DNA of 26,050 nucleotides. Origin: Kipferlia bialata. Lineage: Eukaryota > Fornicata. A model generated the notes under the pieces. It was not told the DNA's origin and did not search any database. It saw only the letters and a list, made by a program, of their open reading frames with translations. Location of the stretch: positions 3,651 through 29,700 of the forward strand of contig BDIP01000131.1 in the NCBI GenBank assembly GCA_003568945.1, given 5' to 3'. Shown here in pieces: positions 10,101 through 21,900 of the stretch (position 1 is its first letter; the number at the start of each line of letters is the position of its first letter). The position numbers and the translations under genes are program-made.

Positions 10101-13100
10101 GTCACCTTGGTGCAGGAAGAGGGAGGTGAAGAGGTGGAGTCTGGCCAGGACACCCTCCATGGGGGTGACAGTCAGGGCTTGCTCCTTAAACATGCTGCAC
10201 ACTCTGAGGTCCTTGTCACACAGGGTAGTGTCTGTGACAACTCGAGACACGTGGCGGTGGACAAGAGAGGGGGCGCAGTAGAAGGCGTAGAGTGGGGATG
10301 CTGTGCGGAAGTCCAACTCCCCTGTCACTGGTGAGAGGTCATAGGTGTAGGTGCAGCCCATCTCAGGGCAGGCATGCAGCAGTTGCAGCATTCTGTCTGG
10401 GCGCCTAAGCACCACAGAAGACGGGAGAAGAGACAGAGCACTATAAGGAAGCACTTCTCCATGCACTAGCTCTAGGACCAGCTCTGACCCACCAGGCAGA
10501 GCATAGTCCTTGAAGGTGAGGCCGAGAGAGGGAATGTCCACAGTACCATCACTCCACCACAGCTGGTTACATGCGGGCGCCAGTCTAAAGAGAGGGGATG
10601 CATCTGGAGCTGGGGGGTGCAACAACAGAACAGCATCAGATACAGTAGTGCCACTTGAAGGGCCCCTTCCCCTTCGCACCTCCATCTCTCCACTGTCCCC
10701 TACCAATACTTGCACCATACCCTTCTCATCGTGTATCAACCTGGTCTCAGGGGAGTACCACCAAAGTGTGTCCCCTGACTCTATCAGGGCCTGCGGTAGG
10801 CTATCCCCTAGAGACCCTGGCAACACAGCATATACCCCTCTGTCGTCATCTCTCACTGACACTACATCACACTCACTGTCCAACTCCACTGAGTAGGCAG
10901 GAGTCGTGTGTGTCTTCCATATACAACCCCCGCCTGTCAAGAGGGTACGTACCCCGGTACCTCCGGCAAGGCAGAGAGAGGCAGTCAGGGGGTGGGTGCA
11001 CACCTCAGGTGGGAGTGCCTGCTTCTCTGCGGCCTCCAGTACACAACCCTCAAGAGAGAGAGACGTCATGTCGATAGGGAGGGCCTCTCTCTCTGTGCCT
11101 CCCTCGGCATACTCAGTCACAGCCAGGGGCAAGAGCTCTCGACTCCTCTCAGCATCCCTTGCCAGACATGCAAAGCGTGTGGCATCGACATACTGTCTGT
11201 TGGCCACAGCTGTGTCTATCCATGATGTCGCAGTGGTGGGGACCTCACACTCAGGTAACAGGTGTGCGCACTTGAGTAGGGTCTGGGCTGCTGTGAAGAC
11301 GGGGCTGGAGTACTCTGTGGTTGCAGCAGTGGCTCGGTGGGATAGGAGTAGACCCTTGTTGACGACAGACACCAGCCTAGACATGGCCTCTGGGTGATGA
11401 GTACGCAAGGCATGGAGGAGGCCAAGAGGGGTACCAGTCACACTGACATCACCTACAGGCACACTGCCTGCATCAGAATCAGGTGCACACTCCTTACCCC
11501 ACCTGCCAGGCTCTGATAGGGCTGCGTAAAGCAGAGCAGTGACATGGGGGTTCAGAAGCAGGCCGGGTCTGCTGGCCAGCCAGTGTGCAAGGAGTGTGAG
11601 TCTGACCTGCTGTGCAGTTAGTATAGTGTACAGTGTCTCGGCCTCCCCCTGACCGAGCCCCTCCACCTCAGGCAGCTCTCTCTTGTACATGACTCCCTCC
11701 TCAGTTGGTGAGACAGGGGTGCATAGGCTGTGGAATCTACGCGATAGCACTGCGGGGTCATCCTGTAAGAGATGCCCATTCAGTGTCACAGCCAGGTGCA
11801 CCTCTGCCCCACTGCTAGTGGCAACGGCAGACCAGGACGGGAGGCCCTGGGGGAGCGTCTTCCAGCAGTACCTGTCCTCTTCCTCCTGGGGCACCAGCAG
11901 GTACTGGTAGAGCATGGCTATGTCCCTTACCTCCCTGTGAGTGGTGCCCCTTGCCATCTCCCTCGCAGCACTGAGGACGTCTGCGTGTCCAGTTGTGCCT
12001 AGGGTGGCATCAACAGCAGTGTACACACCCACTGCCTGTCTGAAGTCCCAGAGAGCAGTGCCTCCCTCTGGTGCAGGTGTCAGGTTGGACATGTACTCTG
12101 AGACATTGTTCCTAGCCTGTGCGTGTTGGAGAGAGGTGATACTCAGTACGGCAGTGGTATCTGCGAAGCCCACCCCATTCAGGGCTAGAGTGTTGACGGG
12201 TACTGCCTGGCCCTCTATCAGCGAGAGCCTAAGGGCAAGCGAGTAGAGCACACCCATACATGTCACAGCCTGTGACAGAACACTCCTGTCCTGTGGCACA
12301 CTCCACAACAGGGCACATAGGTGTGATGCTAGCAGGTGGCACTGACCCAGAGTGACAGGTGGTGCATCTTTGAGGTTAAGCTCTGCACCTAGTCTCAGGA
12401 CATGCCCCATGACAGTGTGTAGAGAGGCAGCATGGGTCTGCAGCACTCTAGCAGAGGGTAGCACATGGGGCGTCCTGGCAGCGTCATCGAGCCTACCCAT
12501 CTCTGTTGCTCTGCCCAGTGCATCCAAGACACCAGCCGTGTCCATATCCTGACACACACCCCAGTCTAGGGGGGCAGTGCATCCAGCACCTACATCCTCA
12601 GTATCAGACAGAGGGGACAGTGGGCGAGGGGGGAGTGCACGGCTAGCTGGCCATACACTGCCATGTGGCTCCACTCTCTGCAGGGGGTAGTTCAGAGGGG
12701 TCTCAGCATCCCTATCCACCTCCGTGTAGTCGAGAGAGAGAGATACCCCAGGGGCTAGTACTGCAGTAACAGGTCCCATCAGAGTCTCCAGGGCGGCACA
12801 TGCAGGGGTGTACTTGGGTGGGGACCAGTGCATCACTCTCTGGGGTACCTCAGGGAGGGCGAGACCACCGAAGAGCTGGGGGAGAAGGGTCTCGTAGACA
12901 GTGCCGACAGAGTGCCTGGAGATGAGACATCACACATGCGTATACGATGCAAAAGGTAGTATAGTGCTGGTACCGCACCTCTCATCACTGACTGCCATGG
13001 CATGTGCCGCCAGTGACCTCCACCCCAGTGGCAGGGTGAGGGGTGTGTCCCCTGGCCTACCTAGACACAAGGCAGACCCCACCTCTACATGAGAGTAGGA

Positions 13101-15071
13101 GGGGGTGTCCTCCCTGGCATCTCTCCTACCCCCATGCTCAGGTGACACAGACACGCAGTGCCTCAGGGGATGGTACTCAGCACCAGACCTCCTCGCATCC
13201 CCCCTCCCGTGCAGACCCCGCAGACTACCCGCATTGCACACAGTGACCTGTGAACCCTGCAGCACCAGGAAGACACAGTGGAACACCCCTGGGGATGACC
13301 ACCCTAGTGGTATGACAGTGGCACCGCTCATTGCCTCTGCGGCCCTAGGTACATCACCATCAGCCAGGGCCTGTGCTATGGGTAGAGAGGAGAGGAGACA
13401 GTCTCTGGCGGGTTGAGGTAGTGCAGCAGCCACAGCCGAGATACAGGCTGGAAGGTCACTGATGGTAAATACTCCATCTATCTTGTCCCATCTGACTGTA
13501 TGGTCACTCGGGGCGGCATCCACTTGGGGTATGGGTTGGGGGCACGATGGCTTACACAGCGAGTTGGCCTTATCCTCGACTGCTGTTACTGGAGCATCCT
13601 CAGACACATCCTTGCCCTGTCTCTTGGCCTCGTAGTACCTCCATGTGTCGCCAAAGCTACTGCAGACCTGAGAGTGAGGGTGGAGAGAAAGATATAGCAG
13701 AACTCGAAGGAAATTACACCACACTCACTAAAGTTGATATAGGTGTTGGCGTGTACCGTACCGAGTCGGGTGCCCCCTGTGCCTTTAGCTTGGTCAGACA
13801 CGTCTCGAGGGGGACGCCAACCTGGACGTTAAAGAGATATTGGGAGTGGGGGTCAATATGAAATGTAGCATACAGTATAGAGTATATTTATATAAACCCA
13901 ATACTAACATCTTAGCCATTCTTTCATAGTCCCAATGACACACTGACGATTAATATATAAAAGGGAGAAAACTGAAGGGTTAATCTGGAACAGTATTCAG
14001 GCTTGATACCTTTGCCATCTTGTGATATGCCCCCAGGTCATACGTGGGTTTAGGAGTCTGCTTTGGAGCTTGGACGGCGGGAGGGGGAGGGGGAGGGGGA
14101 CCACTAGACCCTGGAGGTGACGGGGTGTGAAGGATGCGCACACCACTGAGAAGCCTCGTCGCAAAGTCCACAATGTGTATGTATGCACAGCACTCAATCT
14201 ACATGACACAGGGAATATACCTGACGAGGGAGGCGGAGGGGGAGCGGCTGTACCTTGGAGTGAGTGGGAAGAGTTACTGGGAGAAGACATATCACATCAC
14301 GCTATTCATACCTGACGGGGGAGGAGGAGGGGGAGGAACACCGGCAGCTCCTGCGGGCATGAGAAAGAGAGAGGGGGGAGAGGGTGGGGGGAAGAGATAA
14401 ATGGTACTGAATGAACATCCCTACAATAAATACATGGCCCAGGGCTTGGTAGAGCCACCACATACCTGGAGGGGGAGGGGGAGGGGGAGGGGGAGGACTG
14501 CTAGCCCCAGGTTGAGGGGGAGCAACCACAACTACTGTCTCTGTATCAGGCTGCTCCTGACTCTGGAGGTATGAGAAGTATGCCCCACTCCCAGCTGTGC
14601 TCTCTGCATCAACCACACCAGACAGAGAGGCCTGGAAGGCAGCTATTGCTGGGGGTGAGTACATGATAATTCCATATGTATACTAATAGAGGTGGAGAGA
14701 GAGGGAGAGAGGGAGAGAGAGGCCTGGAAGGCAGCTATGACTGGGGGTGAGGAATGAATGTATAGATAGAGAGACAGAGAGAGAGAGAAAGAAAGAGGTT
14801 ATAGATGAGGGTCAGTACATAAATATAGTCGACTGCACAGGAGCAATGCGGTGTGAGGAAGGATGGGGGGAAAGGGATGTAGGAGGGGGATGTGAAGTGG
14901 GTGTATATATATACGTCATGATAAGATAGGATACCATACCCTCCTCCGGTGCCCCATCAAACACCCTTGCCCTGTGCATGACTGACCCAAGAGGGAGGCC
15001 CATCCTGAGCAGTCTGTTCCACTTGGCAAAGAGAGCATCCTGGGTGGTGTCTGGGGTGGGAGAGAGAGGAA

Positions 15072-15110
<39 letters not shown>

Positions 15111-15324
15111 GGAAGAGAGAGAGAGAGAGAGACCTGATACCAGGCCCCACCAGTATATGTGGGGCATTATTGGGAACTCTGTAAGGGATATATGGTGTAC
15201 ATGAGTATGCATACCTTGTTGATAGGCCCCAGCAGTACACGTGCGTGGCATTGGGGGAGAGGGCAGCAACGGAGATGGTGGGGAGGTAGCCTTCCCAGCT
15301 GTCATTAGGGAGAGAGAATGACAT
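4160..15324 (-). CDS. Giant DUF3638/DUF3645 NTPase-like protein with polyproline and WASHC3-like N-terminus
   Basis: Exons: 14940-15324, 14466-14648, 14312-14350, 14221-14253, 14010-14110, 13729-13821, 12979-13667, 8568-12915, 8370-8433, 8204-8305, 7997-8103, 5918-7921, 5741-5833, 5565-5627, 5161-5414, about 4728-5067, 4160-4657. They sum to 9,396 bases in one frame: 3,131 residues. The family is recognised from RQMLMGAGKTTVVSPLL (P-loop, about residue 1975), LLLDEVDVLLHPLRSELNF (DEVD near 2115), GFSGTP (about 2580), ALIDCGALISGMSN (about 2650), FYDQ-VHTTGTDIRQP (about 2715) and GCWRLRKIGAHQ (about 2750). These are hallmarks of large proteins databases label DUF3638/DUF3645 or 'ubiquitin thioesterase'-like; biochemical function is unsettled. 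P-loop, DEVD, SGTP, GTDI and Q..WRLRKIGAHQ resemble SF2 helicase motifs I, II, III, V and VI (inference). Residues 1-278 add polyproline tracts and two motifs, KWNRLLRMGLPLGSV and YHKMAK-VGVPLETCL, like WASHC3/CCDC53. The donor at about 4727 is uncertain: GTATGT four bases upstream would break the frame. The ATG at 15324 is the first in the open frame. Confidence 0.85.
8370..8433 (-). other. P-loop exon; Walker A glycine codon split by an intron
   Basis: This 64-base exon encodes VSTVLDLVQRGTSVRQMLMGA plus one base of the next glycine. The following exon (8204-8305) starts with the other two bases and continues KTTVVSPLL. The intron (8306-8369) therefore interrupts GAGKT. Both junctions have good splice sites and correct phase, which anchors the model in this part of the gene. 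Confidence 0.85.
8484..8508 (-). repeat. Intronic echo of the P-loop exon start
   Basis: The stretch repeats the acceptor and first 14 or so bases of exon 8370-8433 (CTCCAG then GTGTCCACTGTCCT). It lies in the preceding intron, about 70 bases upstream in gene direction. It is the only echo seen in the 3' two-thirds of the giant gene. Confidence 0.7.
8568..12915 (-). other. 4.35-kb uninterrupted exon of the giant gene
   Basis: This exon encodes about 1,449 residues without an intron, although the neighbouring gene averages about 140 coding bases per exon. It lies between a CATCTCCAG acceptor and a CCCAG|GTATGA donor, in phase with both neighbours. It is the poorly conserved middle of the family, before the P-loop. 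I could not name subdomains within it. Confidence 0.75.
14715..14750 (-). repeat. Intronic echo of an exon start in the giant gene
   Basis: CTCACCCCCAG followed by TCATAGCTGCCTTCCAGGCC repeats the acceptor and first codons of exon 14466-14648, in the intron before it. Readable codons give VIAAFQASLS against parent AIAAFQASLS, with two of three codon differences synonymous. Confidence 0.8.
15072..15109 (-). repeat. 38-base C homopolymer (minus strand) coding for polyproline
   Basis: A run of 38 G on the plus strand reads CCC repeats on the minus strand. In the giant gene's first exon it gives about 12 consecutive prolines near residues 72-84. The exon is open and in frame from 15324 to 14940 only with this run length, so an assembly miscount would change the frame. 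Confidence 0.8.
15131..15256 (-). repeat. Echo pair inside the first exon of the giant gene
   Basis: The block 15131-15175 repeats 15213-15256 imperfectly (CAATGCCACGCACGTGTACT against AATGCCCCACATATACTGGT, each followed by TGGGGCCT and a GT). At the first block a GTATGC donor-like site occurs at 15214. Removing the interval as an intron breaks the frame into the next domain, whereas reading through keeps it, so I treat the pair as coding. The alternative is a very recent intron. Confidence 0.5.
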
Positions 15325-15954
15325 TTGGCTAGGTGATGTCTTAAATAGGGAGGGAAGGGGAGGGGGGGGTCAGGAATGTGGAGACACAGTCACAATGATG
15401 TATATCATATATATGATATCATATAGATATAGATATCATATATATATGATGTACAATTAGCTGTAAGGGAGAAGTGGCAGGTGGATGTCAATGCAGGGAA
15501 CAGGAGAGGGTATTTGGATATACATGTATTCACCTGAATATGAATGACGTCAGCAGGGTGTATACAATGGTGGCACCGGCCAGACACGCAGTGGCCAGAC
15601 ACGCTGTGCCAAGGTTCTTCTGCATCTATTGTTGAAACACCAAGACTAGATGGTCTAGATGAAGGAAGAGACAGCGCGAGATTAGGCATTGGACTCAACC
15701 GTATATGGCGTTTGACAATCAAAACGCCAATATGATCAGCTGTATTGATTTGAGTGATGCAATCATATTGACTTTCTGATATGGGGAGTGGAACGATCTA
15801 TCTCATGTAAATGCGTGAGGGTCTATTGGGAGAATCTTCGTGTATCATACCTGCAGGATGCAGCTTTACAGCTCCTTTACAGCTCCTTTGCTGCGAAAAA
15901 TAATGCTGAGAACAGCATCAGTGTATGAATCAGACTATACGTGACTCTATTGGA
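15325..15954. promoter_or_regulatory. Intergenic region with AT palindrome, upstream of the giant gene
   Basis: About 640 bases lie between the stop of the upstream large gene and the first ATG of the giant gene; both are on the minus strand, so this holds the giant gene's promoter. It contains a perfect 18-bp palindrome at 15402-15419, more ATATAT palindromes to about 15452, a direct repeat of GCCAGACACGC at 15579-15606, and an echo of the upstream gene's stop region (15863-15895). A minus ORF at 15405-15722 is open but looks non-coding. Confidence 0.45.
15863..15895 (-). repeat. Echo of the final codons and stop of the upstream gene
   Basis: The sequence repeats GCAGCAAAGGAGCTCTAA, the end of the large gene at 15963, as GCAGCAAAGGAGCTGTAA. 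AAGGAGCTGTAA then occurs once more in tandem. It lies 70-100 bases past the stop in the same orientation and is followed by CTGCAG|GTATG, a donor-like site. Confidence 0.7.
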
Positions 15955-15960
15955 ATTACT
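15955..15960 (-). terminator. AGTAAT after the stop of the HEAT-like gene
   Basis: The TAA stop (15965-15963) is followed two bases later by AGTAAT. It has the same spacing and sequence as after the giant gene and resembles the Giardia AGTRAA signal. Confidence 0.4.
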
Positions 15961-15962
15961 GG

Positions 15963-18900
15963 TTAGAGCTCCTTTGCTGCGAGTGCTGTGTACAGGTCCA
16001 TGTCACCCCCACACCTCATGACAATGGCCATGCCACCCTGGGCCTCACTGCACCTAGGGTTAATAGTATATGTATATGTGATATACAAATATATATATTA
16101 GTATATATACCCATAATATACATACAAGTAATATATCTGATAATGGCCTTGCCACCCTGTTCCTGGCTGCACCTGATGGGTCAGGATAGATTATTATATT
16201 TCACATATACATAATCATACAAATACCTCACTGTAGGATAACCATGGAGTAGATCAGTAAGAGAAGTATAATAAATTGCATATACAATTCTACCTAAGAA
16301 GGTATCTGGCTGCTGCCACCACAAACGGCATCCTGCGTGCTGGTGCCCTTCCATTGCAGACCATCGCATCCAGGGCAGATACAATGGCACTAATAACCTA
16401 GGGTAAGGGATGTATATATATCATATATTAATGGTATATATACACTCTTAACCATGGCATCCAGGGCAGATACAATGGCAGAGATGACCTGTTGTTATCA
16501 CTCTTTTACATACTATTGTACCATATGTGTTATATAGGGAGAGAACCCACATATATATACTATATTTACCTTGTACTCTCTCTCCACCTCCAGTCCCGCT
16601 GTGGCAGCCAGAGCATCCCGGCCCTTGACCACTATGCACTCAGACAGGTACAGAGACCATGCCTCGGCCCTCACATCGACTACAGGTGATGCCAGCAGGA
16701 GAGAAAGACATGAAGACAAGAGGTGGTCAGGCACACACCAGCCACAGGTCCTCATGCTGGCACCCAGCAGCTGTATGCACCCCACAGGTGTGTATGTGGT
16801 GTTGCAGAGTGTGACAGAGGGGAACCCAGTGGAAGGGGCAGAGGGGTCTACAGTGATGCTGGATATGCTATCCACAGTGGCACTCGCTATCCTCTCAAAG
16901 GTCACAATGAGGGTATCTGAGTCCTCTAAAGCCTGGTTGGCCACAGCAAAGATAAGCGCAAGAGCGTCAACCGCGTAGGAACGCGCAGAGACTGAAACCC
17001 GCGAGGTACTGCTCTGAAGGCCAATCAGAGCGACACAGAGGAGCCCCAGGGTGACTGTATCGCTCTGTGCACACTCCTCGGGTGTACCCCCAGTCTCTCT
17101 AGGCGGCACAGCAGCCACTAGGGGTGCGTACCTCCCAGACATAGGGGGGACAGTGATGTGGGAGGACTCGGCTACGTGGGGGAGGGAGAGAGAGAGACTG
17201 TCGCGCATGAGGGGAAGGAGGGTGAGGGGGAGACCCTGCTCTACCAAAGTGGCCTCGTTCTCAACGATGTACCTGAGAGTGAGACGAGATAGAGTCTGAC
17301 TAGGTCTAGACCCATTGTGTTGATAGTGGGACAGAGAGAGGTAGAGAGAGAGATTCATATGACCCATTATATGGCTATATATACATATACATGTATACCT
17401 CTGTGCCAGTATGGGTCAGTATGAGGATATATATATAGGTAAAGTATACAGATACAGAGTATAGTACATAGGTATAAATATGCATACCTCTGTGCCAATA
17501 TGGGGCACAGTGAGAGTGGTGCCGGCATGGAGAGTGCCTGGTGGATGGGCATGCCCAGCAGTATGGGCTGAAGGAGTACAGGGGGTAGTGCAGCAAGGTC
17601 TGTCAGCTCTGCCCCCTCTGCCCCCCTGTTCATGAGACTCCTCACAAGGGAGAGGAGGGCAGAGGTCTCAAGTGCGCTAGGGACCTGAATGTGAGAGGAA
17701 CACACACACACATATATATATATATGCAATTATGTAGTAAAGAGAGAAATATTGGCATAGAGAGGACAGAAACGAGGATATGATCACGTCAACATATGGT
17801 ACCTCCTTGTAGTGTGCGTGTGGTGATGCCACAGCCGGTGCCCCCGAGAGTGTGAGTGCGAGGTCCCTCTCCCACTGTGAGACATAGAGCATGGCATCCA
17901 GAGCATCAGAGGTCACAGTGTCCCTATACAGTGTGGCACATAGTAACAGTGCCTCCATGCAAGGGGCAAGTCTCTCTCCACCATCCTCCTCCTCTCTCTC
18001 TCTCTTAACGTGCTTGAGCAGGGTAGGTAGTGCCTCAGCTGCCAAAGAATCTCTGGCAGAAGGGTCTAGCAGGGGGTAGAGTGCACCAACCGACATGCAG
18101 CATGTCTGCAGGACAATAGGGGAGGGGAGGGAGAGAGAGCGCCCCATGTGCTGAATGGAGAGAGAGACCAAGGACTGGAGGACACCCTGAGAGACAACAA
18201 GGAGGCTGCTCTCACTCTGTGTGTCTCTCTCCCCCTGCTCTACTGTGGAGAGTGTGGGTACTACACCCCTACAGACAGAGAGGGCCAGAGCAGCATCGCG
18301 GCAGAGAGACAGAGAGAGGGAGGCACCGGCTGGGGTGTCATCACCCACAGACCCATCGGAGATGACCTGGGGTAAGTGTATGGTACATGGAAACAGGGAA
18401 GAGTATCTGGAAGAAACAATAATAACACCACTAATTTTCATACACAGTGAACCAACCTCTAGCAGTGTGCCCACTAGGCCTAGGACAGTAAGCACCAGTG
18501 ACTCATGAGTGGGCACCCTCTGGGACAGGAGGAGAGAGGCAGACCGGAGGAGCCAGGCTAGCTCACTCACAACGGACTCGGAGATCTGGGTGTCAATACA
18601 TTAACGATAACTACGGAACCAGATTTACTCAATGATAGAGTATATATCAGTGTATTAGAACTCACCTGCAGTGTCTGAGTGTCCCCTGGCCCTGCCTGTC
18701 TGTCCTGCTTGGCCTGCACAGACCTGATTATTAGAATGTATATTACATATCACTATGTACTCGGTATAGGAGGATCAATACTTTTGCACAGACCTGGGTA
18801 TAAGAATAGAATATGTACAAGTATGGATAAGAAATATATACATAAAATACATAATACATACATATGACATATTTGGCCTGCACAGACCTGGGTATTAGTA

Positions 18901-21900
18901 GAGAGAGAATAGGTAGATATATGTATATTATATACATATATGTTATATATGGCCTGCACAGACCTGGGTATGAGTGAACAATACAAATAATACAATACAG
19001 TAAACAAGGCAAACATCAAGGTCAAGACAATACGCAAGCAGTAAAGAGGGTATCCTTAGAGGGCAAAAGAGGGCCGGCGGGAGTATATTGAAATATACTC
19101 AACACATTTTTACAATATATATACCTTGAGAGGAATGCCATAACTAATATATTAAATCAATGTATATATACCTTGAGAGGAATGCTGACAGAGAGTCCAG
19201 CCTGTCTCTGACTGCCTCCACCACCCAGTGCCGGGTGTGGTCACTGTCCGGGCCTAATGTTAGTGAGTATTATATATATATATATATATACATTTATACA
19301 TGTATATGTTAGGAGATAGTATAATACAGTTACACCCAGTGCCGGGTGTGGTCACTGTCGGGCCTAGGGTAAGAAAGGTATACATATAGTAAATGGTATA
19401 CATAGATAATAGGTCTAATGACCGTCGCCGTGACACTACTACACTGTAGTTGACACATGAACAAGTGATTAACTCATACACATCATACCCTTGACGGTGT
19501 CTGTGTCGATTGAGCCTGCCACAGCACTCAGCCTGGCATAGAGCTCTGGCTCGGCCTGGCACAGAGACAGCATGGGGGCCTGCTGGACCTAAATAATGAG
19601 AAGAGAGTGTGTTACAAGGAAGAAGAGAGAGAGAGAGACAGCATGGGGGCCTGCTGGACCTTCATGAGGAGAGGCGGGTGGGATATTTATGTATATATGT
19701 TATGTATATGTATGAATTAGTATGTGTATACGAATCCATAGAGTACCTGGTTGCAGAGCAGTGCCTACAGTAGGGAGAGGGGTGAAGTGTGGGACATGTA
19801 TATATATATATAAAGCAATGAATATATATATATATATACATGCATTGTACCTGGTTGCAGAGGAGTGCCTGCAGGAGTGACAGGGGTGCAGGGTGGGAGG
19901 GGGGGACTGGGGTGGGGTACTGCACCCTCTTTTCTGGACCCTTAGAAGAAAGGGCAGAGAGAGAGAGCTGGGAGAGCAGCAGGCACTGCAGGGGAAGAGC
20001 GGGGTCGGGGAGGGCGCCAATGAGGAACCTGACAATAAGAACATGGTTGATATATTATTAACTCATGTACTATTGTATGTATATATATAGACTGTGTTGT
20101 GCCCTATGTATATATATGAATCCATACCTAGCGTTATGTATCCTGCCCTGTGTACTGGCAGATGCACTACCCTACCCTAAGAACATATACACTTAAGAGT
20201 ATATGAATGTATGCATACCTAGCGTTGTGAATTCTGCCCTGAGTACCGGCAGATGCACTACCTAACCCTAGAGAACACTTACACTTAAGAGTATTTACAC
20301 ATATATATATATACCTAGCGTTGTGTATCCTGCCCTGTGTGCTGGCAGACGCACTGCTCTGCACAGTGGGTATGAGCACACTGGTGGTGACACTGTCCAG
20401 GACATCACTGCTCCTGCTGCCATAGCCACCGGTCCTGGGGTCAATATGGTATTGGCAAGCAGTGTGAAACGCTATGTATCTAAATGAATAATGCCGCTGT
20501 TACACTTGTCCATAACATCTGCCATATCCACTGGTCCTGGTATGAATGAAGACCAAGCAAGGAGCAATATATATATACTACAGCAAGGATCCATATATAT
20601 ATACTACTGATCACTACAATCAATATATGGCATGTATTACACTGTTCAGAATATCACTGCTACTGATACAACAGCCACCTGTTCTACAGTAAATGACAGC
20701 ATCAGGGACTAAATACTATACATTATGTATAATGTGTAATTCATATATTCTACCTGGCAGTGGATGTGACCACAGATGCCAGTGACAGAGCATGTGTCCT
20801 CTGGGGTATAATACAGATACAGTTACAGTATATATGTATACATAAAGGTATATACCTAGCTGTTGTGGTCACCACAGATGCCAGTGACAGAGCCTGTGTC
20901 CGCTGTGGGGTGTATGCAGACTGGACCAGACGGGACAGGGTGGGGAGAGAGACAGCAAGGCCATCCAGAACCTGGGGAAAGAGCATGATCAGAAGAGTGA
21001 GGTAATTCATAATATAGTGTAAACATAATCTTGTACTGTAACTATTATGAAAGTACTTCTAACAATAATAATACATAGCATATATAGTATATGGTACATA
21101 TCATACCTGCTGGGAGTATGGGTGTACTGAAATAATGACATATATACTATGAACTCTAATACATTATATATATACCATATTGAACTGTATCATACCTGCA
21201 TAAATATATATATGCCGTGTATCACTATACCTGCTGGGAGTCTGGGTGGAGGATGGACCCAGAGAGAGAGAAGAGGAGGGAGTCTGCATCAGCAGAGGAT
21301 GTCTGGGCATCAGTCTCTCTCTCTCTCTCCTGTACAGGGGGCTTGGGCACAGTAGGTCCACTAGGTACACTAGGGATAGGGGGAGGGGCAGTAACAGCAG
21401 GGGGCAGGTACCCCTGCTCAATGGATGAGGCATCGCCCACTAGGTCCTTGACAGACTCGCGGAACCTAGGGTAAGAGTAATTGCACGAATATATAATACG
21501 CCAAAGAGAAGGAGAGAGTAATAGAGGTAGGTCCTAGACAGACTCGCGAAACCTAGGGGTAAGAGAATTGAAACATATATACAGAGACAGAAGGAGAGAG
21601 AAATTGAGGAAGGTCCTTGATGGAACATAGTGATAGCGAGAGAAGGGGGAAAGAGAGAGAAGCTCCCTCAATACTTGACATTCTATACGGGGCAATTACA
21701 TATAGCCGAATATGATATTTATACATATAGTTATATTTATATGAGTATATACTGTACCTGGCCAAGTCCTCTTCCTTCTTCTTCTGGGCCTCTAGGACCT
21801 AGGGGGTGAGACATGGTTGATGTCACAAGACAGTACATACAAACACAAACTAATACAAATGTATATCCAGTTATAAGCGTTCTGTAGAACACAAATAGAT

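Noticed and set aside
13586-13801. Minus frame reading through the 13668-13728 intron as a separate protein
   Set aside because: GTGAGT and CACTCTCAG ends and the phase-0 join of both flanking exons make an intron more likely.
15402-15452. AT-rich palindrome as a replication origin
   Set aside because: It is a simple ATATAT/GATATC microsatellite like many in these introns, with nothing else origin-like around it.
16570-20971. RPAP1 identity for the HEAT-like gene
   Set aside because: A few short leucine/arginine-rich stretches recall RPAP1, but no diagnostic motif is present and the order could not be confirmed.
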